From assembly GCA_029379385.1 (NCBI GenBank), contig CM055613.1, forward strand, positions 18,432,001-18,496,000: DNA of 64,000 bases, read 5' to 3'. This stretch comes from Quillaja saponaria. Lineage: Eukaryota > Streptophyta > Magnoliopsida > Fabales > Quillajaceae. Made by a program: the position numbers and the translations under genes. Within the stretch, counting starts at the first letter, position 1, and each line of letters opens with the position of its first letter. Positions 9,471-20,234 of this stretch are shown in pieces. The notes beneath the pieces are model-generated. The model saw only the letters and a list, made by a program, of their open reading frames with translations, was not told where the DNA came from and ran no database searches.

Positions 9471-11994
9471 TGTCACGATCCAAACCGGGGCCATGACCCA
9501 CGAATGGATTAGGGAAAACATAGGCCCACTATGACCGAAACAAGGCTACAAAGGATCTCAAAAACTATAATAGTCCATTTAAAAACTAGACACTCAAAAG
9601 TTTATAAAACTAATAGAACGACATCATATTACATAAATAGTCATCCAAGATCGAAAGCATATATCTAAACCAAAACAAATCCCAAAATACGGTTGCAGTG
9701 AAGTCTAAATACAAATACATAGATGCAAAAGGTAAAAATGCTACTAAGCCCATGCTGAAACAAAGGTTGGGCAAACCAAAAGAAACTTCACATGGACACC
9801 TTCTCCTAAACCGAAACTAAAATTACAAAATCAACTATCTGAAAACAAAAACATCAACTAACGAGGGAGAGTCACAAAGACTCTGTGAGTAGACAATACA
9901 TAGTATAGCAAGCAGGGAAACAAGCCAATGCACAAATGATTTACTAACAAACAGTTTACATAAAGATACAATGAGTTATAACTAAAATCTTAAAAACAAA
10001 GTTAAAAAATCATTTGCCATAACCATTTTATGAAAAGCACCTGTAGGCATTGAATATTGTCAAAACTATCAAAACTATCAAAACGAACATAAGAAAAGGA
10101 ATTAAATAATTTTTAATAACTATTCGGTAAGAGAAATATAACTAAAATCTCAAAGAAACATGGACAAGTCATTTGACATAATCATTGTATGAAAATCTTA
10201 ATTGGGAATTGGACAATGTCAAAACTGACAAATTGTTGAACCTTTAGGTCACAACATGCTAGCGCTAAACCCTAGCTAACTAGGGTATTAAATCTATCAA
10301 TTCATACAAACCGTAAAACCTTTAGGTTACGATGTGCTAGTGCCAAACCTCTACTAACTAGGGTATCAAATCCGTTAATTCATACAACTGTCAAATCTCT
10401 TAGGTTACAACGTGCTAGTGCCAAACCCTCTCTAGCTAGGGTATCGAATTCATTACCATGTATGTTGGCCTACACACGGGGTTAGGGCAACCTTCCCTAA
10501 CTAGGTTCTATATCCAAAATACTATGTGTACAAAGGCTAACTATACCTCATTGGTTTAAGGTGTTCTGACAAGCACCATTCCATAAAAATAATCGGAAAT
10601 AAAAACATTTTATTTGAATAACAAACAAGTGCCAAAATGAAAACTAAGAAAACCAATGGAAGTGCAAGAATGTAAAGTAATTAATAATAATATCCATACA
10701 AACTTAAGTGATAAGAAAAAAGGTCTTTAAAACATATGATGGTTCAAATATGCTTTCAAAAATGTTTACTTAAAAACTAGTTTGAAAAGCTTGGAATATC
10801 ATAAGTCAAGTTTAAGTAAAACATGTTTATGAATATTATTGATGCATGTGATGAGTACAATGAAAACACTGCACTAGGCACTATCCACTCACACTACAAG
10901 CGAAGCTTCTAAGAATGTCGAGAACTAAAAGCCACCCAATGGAAGGTGTGAGAGTCTCCAACGAACCTTTCTGATTTTGGGTACTTTAGGTGCCAATAAG
11001 GAGCAATAATTTTAGTTAGAAGTGGCAACAAACACCCTTAAAAATGAGTTGGACTGGAATTTAAAAATGGGTAACAATGGTGGCTGAAAATGGCTCCAAA
11101 GTGTCTTGAAATAGGGGAGCTAGAGTGGCTTCTTTAAATGGCTAGAAATGATCCTTAATTAGTTACAATTTTGAGCTTGAGTGACCACCTAAAGTGGCTG
11201 GAAATAAAGCAAAAATAGACTGAATTTTCTTAGCAAACCGAGTTACTGTAGATGTTGTTTTATGGTAGTTAATTGGAGGAGGAAGAAAGGAAACTTTTGA
11301 GGGTGTTTAGGATGGCCTTAAGGGGGAAAATAGTGCTAAAATGGCGGGGAAAGTGAGTTGGAACAGCCATTAAAATCAGTCCAAAAACGGACTGAAATAA
11401 CACCAGGAAAATAAAGGCAAAAATTGGAGGCAAATCGGGGTTCTTTTTGAAGGGTTAAGAGGGCTGACTTTGAAGGGTTTTAGGCAGATCTTAAAGGGGC
11501 AAAAAGGAGGCACTTTCAGCTGGAAATGAGACCTCATAAAGCTCCCATGGCTGTTTCTAGAAGGGAGGAAGAAAAGCTAGCTTAAAAAGGAGGAAGAAGG
11601 AAGGAGAAAGGAAGAGAGAGAGAAAAAGGGAAAAAGGAAAAGAGAAAAAAAAATTATTTGGATAGGGACACTTGTCTCCCATTGTGATGTCCATAAGGAT
11701 TTCCCAAGTTAAAATTCGAAAACAAGTTCCCAAAATTTTTCCCAGTTTAATGTAAACTCCCAAAATTGTAAATGATTAACTTTAAAATCCTTGAACTATT
11801 TAAATCATGTAAAAATAATTTAATTGTTTTCTAAAATGTAAGCTTGTGCAATTTACTAAAATAATTTTATCGACTTTAAAAAAAAAATTGAAAATAGTTT
11901 TCGGAGCTTACTAAGTTATTATAGCGAGTTTGAAATGCTTTCATGAAATGTTTATTCCACTAATTGGGCACAGTCGAAATTATAGGTCATCACA
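9471..11994 (-). mobile_element. LTR of a second gypsy family
   Basis: On the minus strand the LTR starts TGTGATGACC at 11994 and ends GGATCGTGACA at 9471, a 2524-bp unit with short inverted TG...CA ends. Immediately upstream on the same strand is a polypurine tract (11995-12010), so this is the 3' LTR of a minus-strand element whose 5' LTR is not in the window. It inserted into the gag start that ends at 9470. The LTR holds a three-copy 78-bp tandem repeat (10241-10457) and a purine-rich segment (11560-11660). The minus-strand open frame 11557-11763 is low complexity and I do not call it a gene. Confidence 0.75.
10241..10457. repeat. Three tandem copies of a 78-bp repeat
   Basis: Units begin at 10241, 10319 and 10397, each with TTAGGTYACRAYRTGCTAGYGC near its start followed by an ACTAGGGTAT block. 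Spacing is exactly 78 bases twice, with scattered substitutions between units. A shorter direct repeat of AAAACTATC lies at about 10060-10083. Confidence 0.85.
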
Positions 11995-12296
11995 TTCTAC
12001 CCCGTTAAGAAAATTCATCCCTGAATTTGAAATAACTCAAGAACAAGGAAATTTTTTTTTACAAACAATCATATAACAATAAACAACTAGCAAAGTACCT
12101 TACTCAACAAATAAGTGAGGGTACTTCTCCATTATGCAGTAGATTTACATAAACATAGTGATATATATAAAGCAAGCTAGTAAAGGTTTAATTTGTTTAA
12201 CCAATACAACCATTAGATATGGCAGCTCCTCAGACCGGGTGACTGGTGACATGAGATACAGCTTCTAAACAAGGCTTTCTTACATACATGTTAATT
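11995..12296 (-). mobile_element. 3' internal tail and polypurine tract of minus-strand gypsy element
   Basis: Read on the minus strand, the segment ends with GGGATGAATTTTCTTAACGG and a GGGGTAGAATG polypurine tract abutting the LTR. This is the arrangement commonly seen after pol in plant gypsy elements. The rest is noncoding A/T-rich sequence. It borders the XS/XH pseudogene at about 12300 with no clear junction, so how far the element extends is unknown. Confidence 0.55.
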
Positions 12297-12299
12297 CCT

Positions 12300-13865
12300 T
12301 CACCATATTTTCCTTTTGCATTTACTTATTTTCCATCTGTTCAGTAGAAACACAATTCCCTCTCGAAATGTTGCCCTACTTCCTTGTCTGTAATTCCACA
12401 ACTCTGAGGTTAGATACCCGCCAGTTGAATTATATTCATTTATTTCCATTATAGCTGCTACCACAGCTCTATATGCCCCATCACCTATCTCCTCCTTCAA
12501 ATCTTTTAGCTTTTGATCTTCTTCATCAATAATTTCCTGATGCTTCCCTTCAACCATAATAATTTTAAATGGATGCCAGTTTGGATCATGAGCATAGTTT
12601 CGATGCTCTCACTTCTGCATCTTCCTCATTATACTTTCTATGATGAGGAACGAATTTATAATTCTATGGGTGTTTATTGTTTTATGTAATTTTATGTTCT
12701 ATTATGTAAAATTAGAATTTAGGAATTTATTTATTTGTATTTATATGTTTTTAGTTTTAAAATTTATTTATGCTTCTACCCTAGGTTTTATGTAGTACCT
12801 ATATAAAAGTTTAGTATGCATCTGTTAAGAAACTTTTAAAAATTTGAATATTGAGTATTGATTGTGAGCTTTTTCAAACCCTAGTTTCATCCATTCTCTC
12901 TCAATTTCTTGCTTCCCTATCTATTCCTCAGCCCTTCTCCCCTAATTTCTCCCTAATTTCCTATTTCATCCTACCATACATCCTACGTCATTCTCTTCAT
13001 TGCTTCATGGAATGGTGTAGTGTCAAGCTCTCCCATTCGCTTCAAGCCAATATGGACACCATTTATATATCTTTAATGCCAGTAATCAATTCTTTCCGAG
13101 CTTCCTGCAGCTCCTCATTGCTTTTACGCTCCTTTATGAGTAACATTAGGTTCCATGCATGCTTCTAAATCTTCAAGAGAGCTTTCCTTTTCTCTTAAAT
13201 CTTTAAGTTAAGCTTCGACCTTCTCCATAACTTGTACATCTCTGTCATCTCCCGTGTGCTTCGAAACATTTAGTCTTCATTTACCTACTCAATTTCCAAT
13301 TCCAACGCTTGTTTCTCATCTAGTTGCTTTTCTCGATTAATGATTTCATTGTGGAGTTGTTCTTGTTGCCTCTTTTGATCTTCCACCAGTTTCATTACAT
13401 TTTCATCAGCCTTCTGTTGCTCCAAAGCAGCCAACTGAAGAGCATTACTTTTCAATCTCTTCTGCCAACTTTTTTCTTTCACTTTCATTCTATGCTTCAA
13501 GTTTTTCTAGTTCCACCCTTCCCAATTCCAGCTCTCTTTTATGAGATTCCAAATGCATCTTAAGCTTCTCATGATCATTAAAGATACTCTGATAGTGATC
13601 TCTCACACTCGATTGTATTTTTCTTATCTCTTTATTACAAGCTTGCAAGAGCTTATCTTTTTCTTCAATAAAGACCAAAGTACTTCTGCTCATTTTTAGC
13701 AAGCCAATACTTTTTCCCATAATGATCTGCTTCATATGCCCTCTCAAATGACATTGCATTATGTAAGCTTGGCCAACCTTTGTTGAATTCCACAATATCA
13801 GTTCCTGAGTGACCCTTATTAGTTGAATGTATATTAAGTGTGATTGAGATGTATTGCCTGAGTCA
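12300..13865 (-). pseudogene. XS/XH-domain protein (FDM/IDN2-like) pseudogene
   Basis: Minus-strand pieces follow the order of plant FACTOR OF DNA METHYLATION / IDN2 proteins, which bind double-stranded RNA and act with AGO4/DRM2 in RNA-directed DNA methylation. The end of the XS domain (GHSGTDIVEFNKGW, SFERAYEADHYGKKYWLAKN) lies at about 13660-13840. A long heptad-rich coiled coil follows at 13285-13640 (LAALEQQKADENVMKLVEDQ). Then come LQEARKELITGIKD (about 13100) and the XH start, GLKRMGELD (about 13030). After a spliceable GT-AG interval (12638-12986) the XH domain continues with YNEEDAEVRASK, DPNWHPFK and INEYNSTGGYLTSELWN to a stop at 12300. Much of the early coiled coil is deleted after the XS end, a short deletion before DPNWHPFK shifts frame, and several stops occur. 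The N-terminal zinc finger and most of XS are absent. The retained intron argues against a processed copy. Confidence 0.85.
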
Positions 13866-15044
13866 TGTAAAATTTCTTACAGAGATTATATATAATTAGA
13901 AAACTGTCAACATGCATGTATTATTGAACTTGTGAGGCTTATGTTCTTCTTGATTCTATAACAGCTGGCATATATGACCCATATACACGTGTTTTAAATT
14001 TTTCTTTTATTATTTAAAAAATATTAATTAGAAAATTTTGAGAGTATATTTCTTAAAATAAAACAAGAAATTTTCATTTTTAATATTATGTAACAATTAT
14101 TAATTTTCTTTAGTGTCCTATGATCTATTCATAATCAAACACCTCTTCTTTCTTATTTCTTTGTTTGTTAGTAGATCTCTTCACAAAAACAATATATTTC
14201 ATTTCGGAAAATATTTTTCTTTCTGGGTGGCAAATTTTCATTTTCTTCAACAACATGTAAACTTGCCCCAAACGTAGGCGCACTTGATGAAAGCTAGGCA
14301 CCCTGCAAATGAAAACATAAAAAATTGCTACAAGCAAGAATTCTAGGCTTCTAGCAAGCAAAACCTAGCATCGATATATCTTATGAAAAAATAAAAATAG
14401 CTACAGTCAGAATTCCAGCAAGTAGTATATAAGAACAGAAAATTTTAGCTAAGGGCAAGAGGCACAATAAGCACTTCACTAAGTCCAGCAAGCAAAAACT
14501 AGCTCTGAGCAAAAAACAACAAAATTAGTGCTTCTGTTTTCTGAAGTCCTAAGAGGTCCAGTAAGCAGTCCACTAGGAGTCTATGCACACCAGAGAGGGA
14601 CAGGCGCTAGGTTGCGCACCTGAAGAGCCTAGGCGTCACCTAAGTGCATGAGCCTTGCCTGAGGGGTACAAAGGTGAGAAGGCTACAACCTCTAGCCTTT
14701 TGAGCTAGAGGCACACCCAAGGTGTGCCGTTACTGGGCATATGAGCACAAAGCCACAAAAGAGCTCTAGAAGTTTATCCTTAGCAAAAGATTGCATGCAA
14801 AAATCTGATATGATTAGTCAAAGCATTAGCACGCAAACACAAGTGCAAGCACATCCATGAAAACTTAAGGATCAAAGAAATGACCTCCCTCTATCTTAAA
14901 GTTTTAACAAACACACTTGATGCTTTTCCTAATAACTAACAAGTAAAAAATTAGTGCACTTCACATAAAGCAAATTCACTTTAAACAGCCAAGAGGAAGA
15001 GGTGAGGAAACAAATCACTGTACCTCATGTATGTAGGATTTCAC
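13866..15044. other. Intergenic stretch, no recognised gene
   Basis: A/T-rich sequence between the two pseudogenes. A minus-strand open frame at 14125-14361 (78 codons) matches no family I know. A more GC-rich segment at 14560-14760 holds two adjacent small hairpins. I looked here for the missing C-terminal exon(s) of SELO and did not see them. Confidence 0.5.
14689..14727. repeat. Two adjacent short hairpins
   Basis: CCTCTAG (14689-14695) pairs with CTAGAGG (14705-14711) across a 9-base loop, and GCACACC (14711-14717) pairs with GGTGTGC (14721-14727) across a CAA loop. They lie in a GC-richer patch, possibly part of a transposon terminus. No T-run follows on either strand that would suggest a Pol III terminator. 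Confidence 0.6.
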
Positions 15045-15298
15045 CTAGCTAATCCAAGACTCCTTCCACTCTTTACAAATATCTAGTAGAATTGCTTTCA
15101 GAGGAACCAACAGTTCATCTTCCAAAATGCTAGTGTCAGCTTTAATATTGGACAGCAATCGAAAGAAATTCGTGTAATCAACTTTATCGACAGCCATATT
15201 ATTAAGAAGTTTACTAATCAACTGCTTATTGTACTTTGGGAGACCAAGTTTTTTTTGTCATTATTGCTTGATAGTGATCTATAAATTTAGTACCATAT
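15045..15298 (-). pseudogene. SELO: SELO exon 7
   Basis: Begins after CTTTCAG with YGTKFIDHYQAIMTKK. It then shifts frame at an A8 run (plus-strand T8 at 15249-15256) and continues as LPKYNKQLISKLLNNMAVDK, VDYTNFFRLLSNIKAD and ELLVPLKAILLDI. It ends WIS followed by TAG (15045-15047) and GTGAAAT. Homopolymer length could be a sequencing error, but the other lesions in the gene do not depend on it. Confidence 0.8.
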
Positions 15299-15387
15299 CT
15301 GAAAGTAGTCAACGATAGAATCATAAATTAGATCCAACAAAAAGTATCAATCCTGTAAATGAGAAAGCATCTCACAATTTGTACTAA

Positions 15388-15695
15388 CTTTCTGAGGCAT
15401 AGTTAGCCTCTTTATCATTTATCAAATGGGCAGCTGATAGAGTTGCAGTAAACTGCGCAACATTCCACGAGCCAATATCAGGCTGATTAGAAAAACAATA
15501 TCTTCTACCAGGAAGATCTGTGGTATTTGGGGTGAAACTTTGATCAAAAGCATCCAAAAATCCAAATGGACCATAGTCAATAGTGAGACCTAGGATACTC
15601 ATGTTGTCAGTGTTCAGCACACCATGTGTGAAACCAACCCCCTGCTAGCTTGCAATCAAGAAAGCAGTTCGCTCAGCAAGCTCCACTGCTTATGC
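15388..15695 (-). pseudogene. SELO: SELO exon 6 (catalytic-loop region)
   Basis: Reads VELAERTAFLIAS, then TAG (15645-15647), then [31 protein letters not shown] and [18 protein letters not shown], ending [10 protein letters not shown]. The NTDN and DYGPFG blocks carry the metal-binding Asn and Asp of the family and are intact. The 3' splice donor position reads TTAGTA instead of GTxxGT, so the exon would be read into a stop. The exact 5' edge is uncertain because the sequence before VELAERTA has diverged. Confidence 0.85.
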
Positions 15696-16467
15696 TGATC
15701 AAATAACAATGGAACCAAAAGGGGTAAACAGTTTAAATTACAACTGAACTGAAATTTGCCTCTTTCAATTATTTATAAAAGAAGTTACCAAAAAGTATGT
15801 AGCAGTTTCTGATGGCAAAAGGCAAAACTTGATATAAAAGCTCAATAAAGCAAAACATGCTTTATTACTATAATTTTTAAGACAAGCTATTGCATTGTCT
15901 GCAAAAGTGAACTAAGAGACTCCATGGACAACTGCCATCTGGACATCTTAAACAGATATTACAGTGAAAGAGAATTTACTCAATATTATAACAATCAGGT
16001 ACTTGGTCTGAATTTATCTCTAAAAGGCAGTTTTAAAATCCAATAGAATATGCTATAAAGTCATGAATAAATAGAAAGCACTGATAGATGCTGGATACGT
16101 GCAGAGTACCTAACAGTTTGTTGTCTTTTATTTTTGAGACTTGGGTGAAGATCTGAACCAAAATGCTTATCTAGTGTTTGCACATTTTTTCCTAGGAAAA
16201 AGTTTACATACAACGTAAACAATTTTTATTATTTTCCCTTCAAATACAATTCGACACTCCCCCACTAGATTTTTTGAGAATTCATACTGTATACTTCTAC
16301 CTGTAACTTGCAACTTAAAAAGTGCAAGTCCTAGAATGTAATAACCTACTCCACTTTTATGATGAATTTTCAACATCTTCCATAAAGATCATGTGGGATG
16401 CAAATGTTACATGCTAAAAATTGTTATCAACCTAGACCATGCCTAGTCACCATTTAAAAATAATTAC

Positions 16468-16715
16468 CTGCATACTTGTTTGATGTAAGATCCACAACCG
16501 AATGATCTTCATCACCGATGCTGAAAGATAAAGTCTCACTCTTATTCATGTTGCCAATATGAGGAAAATGATGTTTAATGGCATAATCTGCCAAAGAACG
16601 AACAACTAAGAGATCTTCTTTCCCTCTGGAGGCATGTATTTAATAAGATCCAAATCGTAGAAACAATTGTGCAACTCTGCAAACAATTGCACCAGATTCT
16701 TCCTTTGGATTCCCA
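16468..16715 (-). pseudogene. SELO: SELO exon 5, with in-frame stop
   Basis: Begins after TTTACAG with GNPKEESGAIVCRVAQ, then LFLRFGSY followed by a TAA at 16640-16642. It resumes in the same frame with IHASRGKEDL, SLADYAIKHHFPHI and VVDLTSNKYA, ending at a CAG|GTAATT donor. Apart from the stop it follows the family closely, which suggests fairly recent loss of function. Confidence 0.85.
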
Positions 16716-16770
16716 CTGTAAATGAATACTAAAGATTACAACCCATTTGGTTATCTGAAGTAGGACCAAT

Positions 16771-18438
16771 TGCTAATTAATAGAAAAAGACAAATCGAAA
16801 GGTAACAAAATATTTTAATTCATCAAAAGCTTCTTAACAATGTAGCATAAGGGATCATTACATAGACTCCAGGAAAACCCTAATGGCATAAAAGATAAAC
16901 CTAAAATCCTAATAAAAAAGAAACTTTGATAATATAAAGATAAATCTAGAGTTCTAACAAAAATAATACTAATAACTCCTAATAATATTAAATACTACTA
17001 ATTTATTCCTAATTCTAATAGTACATAATTTAAATACTATTAAATTCTACAGCATAAATGATATTACTCCGTTCTTCATCATTCTCCCTTGGTTTGAAAA
17101 AACTCATCCTCGAGTTCTAAAATGAGAGAGAATGAGGATCTCGGAAGTCAAATCCTACGCCAAGATCTTAATAGTGCCAACAAAAAAACTGGTGAAAAAA
17201 ATTTTGTATGGAATTTCAAACACTTGAAACTCAATGATATGGCAAACTCAATATGCTCAACATTCAAAGGAGGTGTAGTGTCGACTATCTCTTCTGAAAT
17301 TGGAACGACAACTCCTTCAGTTTTTGGTTTAATTGAATCTTGTTGTCCACTTGTAATTCTTCTTCAACTAGAACTTGTATTTGTTTCGATACTGAAAAGT
17401 TTACATGTTCTTCAACAATCGAAGGATTAACCTCGCTAGGCTTTTCTAGAACTAGTAGCTCCTTAACTACTTTGTCAAGAACAAGCAAATCATCTTCTGT
17501 AATATCGTCCTCAAGTGGTAAAGTCATATGACGATGGATTCAGATATACTCTTTTTTTTCTTGGAAATCAATTTGCTCTTTGCTAATAGAGCTACCCATT
17601 TTATCAAAACCTTCTTCTAATTTATCCATCTTAGCAAAAAGTTCCCTTAAAGTATTTGTGACGATATTTTTCTATTAGGATTCATTCTAGGTGGTGGACA
17701 AAAAATCGTACTAGATGAATTCACGCATTTTCAGAATAAAATTCTAGGAAAGGAACCCTGGGATTGGATTCGAGACATCGAGAAACCTTGGGGACCAATG
17801 GCCTTTTTTTTTTTTTTTTTTAAATATGGATATGGGTATTGGCAATGAAAACTGGCTAGGCTATGAACCTAGGAATAGACTGCAATGGACTGGGATGGAT
17901 CTGGAACATGGGTTAAAGCGATTTGGATCCTGTTTTCGTTGGGCTTCAATTTCTTTTTCCTATTTTTTAGACAGTGAGTTTCTGGGATGGTTGGATGATT
18001 TAGATGGAGTTCTTGATTGTAGGTGGTGGTGCTTGATGAAGAAGGATGATGATATACATGTGTTTTCTGATGGGACAAGTTCCTAAGTTCTATACCAACT
18101 GATGCAGGATCAACTGATCATTAATTGAAAAGAGACAAATTGAATGGACAATCGAAAGGCAACAATATATTTTAATCCATCAAAAGCTTTTTAACAATAT
18201 ACCATTAAAGGTCATTATGGACTCCTTAGAAAACCCTAATAGCTTAAAATGTAAATCTAAAATTCTAATAAAAAAGAAACTCTAATAACAAAAAGACAAT
18301 TCTAGAGTTCTAATAAAGATGAAACTAATAACTTATAATAATACTAATATATTACTAATTTATTTTTCATTCTAATATTACATAACTTAAATAATATTAA
18401 TTTATAAAACACAAATCTTATTACTTCGTTCTTCATCA
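16771..18438 (-). mobile_element. Non-autonomous LTR element in a SELO intron
   Basis: Two direct repeats, 16771-17081 (311 bp) and 18116-18438 (323 bp), share long stretches and TG...CA ends and bracket about 1.03 kb. On the minus strand the internal part ends with a gypsy-like tail (ELEDEFFQTKGE next to the polypurine AAGGGAGAATGATGAAG at 17082-17100). A TTGGTAT primer-site-like word lies near 18090, after the other LTR. CAAT flanks both ends (16767-16770 and 18439-18442). Fragments of a possible gag (ELFAKMDKLEEGFDKMGSS near 17600-17660) remain; no pol is present. It is therefore a large-deletion gypsy derivative that needs another element's enzymes. It lies between SELO exons 4 and 5. Confidence 0.8.
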
Positions 18439-18911
18439 CAATCATATTTCTCTTAAAAGTTAATCTAAAGTTTATCAAGTATACAAATTCTTGAGCAGAT
18501 ATCACGTTAGCCCCAGGGAGTTCTCTAACTTGAAAAGTAAATGCTTGAGAACCAAGCTTTCATTCACAATTAACAAGTCCATTATTTCCCTCATTTACAA
18601 AACGCTAGATCTCATATCAAATACAGCAATCAAATTGTGAAGAACAAGGGACTAAAAAAATCTGAGATTGGAAAGTATTCTTCATTTCATATAAGAGAAG
18701 AGAACATTCAAAAGTTATCAAGCTTTAACCTTTGATTTCGGTTATAATACCAAGTGCATTCACTATCACATTCTGTAAACCTAATATCTCCAATAACCAT
18801 AGAGAATTTATTCCGTTCTCAATTAATCCTCATAACATTCTACATGAAATTTAAATCTCATGAAAAGGTGTGATGCAGATGAAAAAAACCAGTTAAGAAT
18901 TATTGGCACTT

Positions 18912-19210
18912 TGGTGAACATATCACGAGTGACCAATTTTCCTGTTGTCACAAGGCAAAGAGCGCGGGTTGTTGGGATCCCCAGACTATGCATTGCTTCA
19001 CTGCAAAGGAACTCCCCGATGCTACTACATAGCACTGCAAGGCCATCTGCAGACTGACTGTAAGAAGACTTCCCAGCACCTTTAAGCTGAAGTTCCCACC
19101 TTTCAGACTTTGAATTCAGTATCTCTCCCAGAGTTATTGCCCTACCATCACCTAACTGCCCAGCCCACATGCCAAACTGATGCCCTCCATAGCATTGAGC
19201 ATAAGGAATC
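18912..19210 (-). pseudogene. SELO: SELO exon 4 (nucleotide-binding core), substituted
   Basis: It starts after TATACAG with [20 protein letters not shown] and continues through LQLKGAGK, which keeps the lysine of the ATP site. The next block reads [23 protein letters not shown] proteins nearly always have YSRxADG and LRSSIREFL here, so three arginines are lost (to Gln, Cys and Gly). From family structure work the two in RSSIRE contact the bound nucleotide. After GKLVTRDMF the sequence departs from the family and the expected splice donor is not evident, so exon 5 would not join in frame. Confidence 0.85.
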
Positions 19211-19300
19211 CTGTATACAGAAGAAGAATCACGTCTACACTAAGCATTATTAAGGGCCTGATGATGAGATTGTGACATATACTTATGTACAAACACTTAC

Positions 19301-20185
19301 GCTCCCACCAAAGATGATGCACCAGAGAAGAGAAGGGGAAAATCCGGTCTTTCAAATCTGAAACTCCAAAAGAGGAGTTGTTAGTCCTTCAAAGAATGAT
19401 ACACATGCTTCTGGACCATTGACGAAAAAGAAAGCAAAAAAAATATGAACGCAGAAGATGTGATAGTGACAAGAACATCCTTGTTCCCGAGTAAACTCAA
19501 CACCTCAAAAAAGAAACAAACCCAAAATAAAGAATAAAATCCAACTGTTCTGAATTAAGAACAGCCATTTGACACTATAGTAGCTCCCCGTTAGTTATTT
19601 TAGGTTATCTCCAAGAAACAAGATAAGATTCACTGGAATTTCACTTCTATAAACGTCAGAAGAGAGCAATGCTTCTGGTTAAACTCACATGGAAAAGTAT
19701 GACTACATGCATTAAAAAAATTAACATTGGTGAAAAAAGAGCCACACTATAACCTCACTATCCAGAGTTACTTTTTATTTCCAATGCATAAAGGCCATTA
19801 TGCATTGGAAATAAAAAGTAATAAAACTAAGAACCATAACAGTTTCTGTTTAGAGGTGAAAAGGACCTTTTAAGAGATAAAAAATGCGTACTCACTAAAA
19901 CCAGTTTGTACTACTTTTTATTTTTTACTGAAGTGCCTGAAACCTGACCACTAGGAATCATCTGGTCTGCCAGCAGCTCCCAGGAAGAGACTTCATATTA
20001 GTTATAATATTTGTACTCTTAAACTACTTCATTGGACTGCGACACATCAGGCAGCACAACAAACAAACAACTCACTCTGTATGATCCAAATCAAGCAGCT
20101 CTGCAACTGGTTCTGACCATGCTGCATGTTGAGGATTATCTACGTCAGTTGATGGTAATAGTTTAGTATAACAAGCATGCAATAC
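19301..20185 (-). pseudogene. SELO: SELO exons 2 and 3
   Basis: Exon 2 (20076-20185) begins after a TTCAG acceptor with VLHACYTKL and ends in LLDLDHTE before GTGAGTT. Exon 3 (19301-19357) begins after TTTCAG and reads FERPDFPLLFSGAS, ending before GTAAGTG. The two join in frame. The upstream intron contains a 38-base A run on the plus strand (20195-20232) just before the exon 2 acceptor, that is, a very long T tract on the coding strand. Confidence 0.85.
19768..19821. repeat. Perfect 24-bp inverted repeat in SELO intron
   Basis: Arm 19768-19791 is the exact reverse complement of arm 19798-19821, separated by six bases (AGGCCA). The arms begin TTACTTTTTATTTCC. Such a perfect hairpin could be the remains of a MITE or a small-RNA precursor. 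Its length is short for either and no target duplication is obvious. Confidence 0.9.
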
Positions 20186-20193
20186 CTGAAGTT

Positions 20194-20194
<1 letters not shown>

Positions 20195-20232
<38 letters not shown>
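20195..20232. repeat. A38 homopolymer followed by CAAA-rich tract
   Basis: Thirty-eight A residues, followed to about 20300 by AAC/AAAC-rich sequence. It lies in the SELO intron between exons 1 and 2. The minus-strand open frame 20072-20365 is produced by reading through this tract and is not a gene on its own. Confidence 0.95.

Positions 20233-20234
<2 letters not shown>

Noticed and set aside
10241..10457. CRISPR-like direct repeats
   Set aside because: Whole 78-bp units are repeated without unique spacers; plant nuclear context; ordinary LTR minisatellite.
11557..11763. Minus-strand frame rich in Phe/Ser/Leu
   Set aside because: Produced by a purine-rich tract within an LTR; no domain.
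14125..14361. Possible last exon of SELO or a separate small gene
   Set aside because: The translation does not resemble the SELO C-terminus or any family I know.
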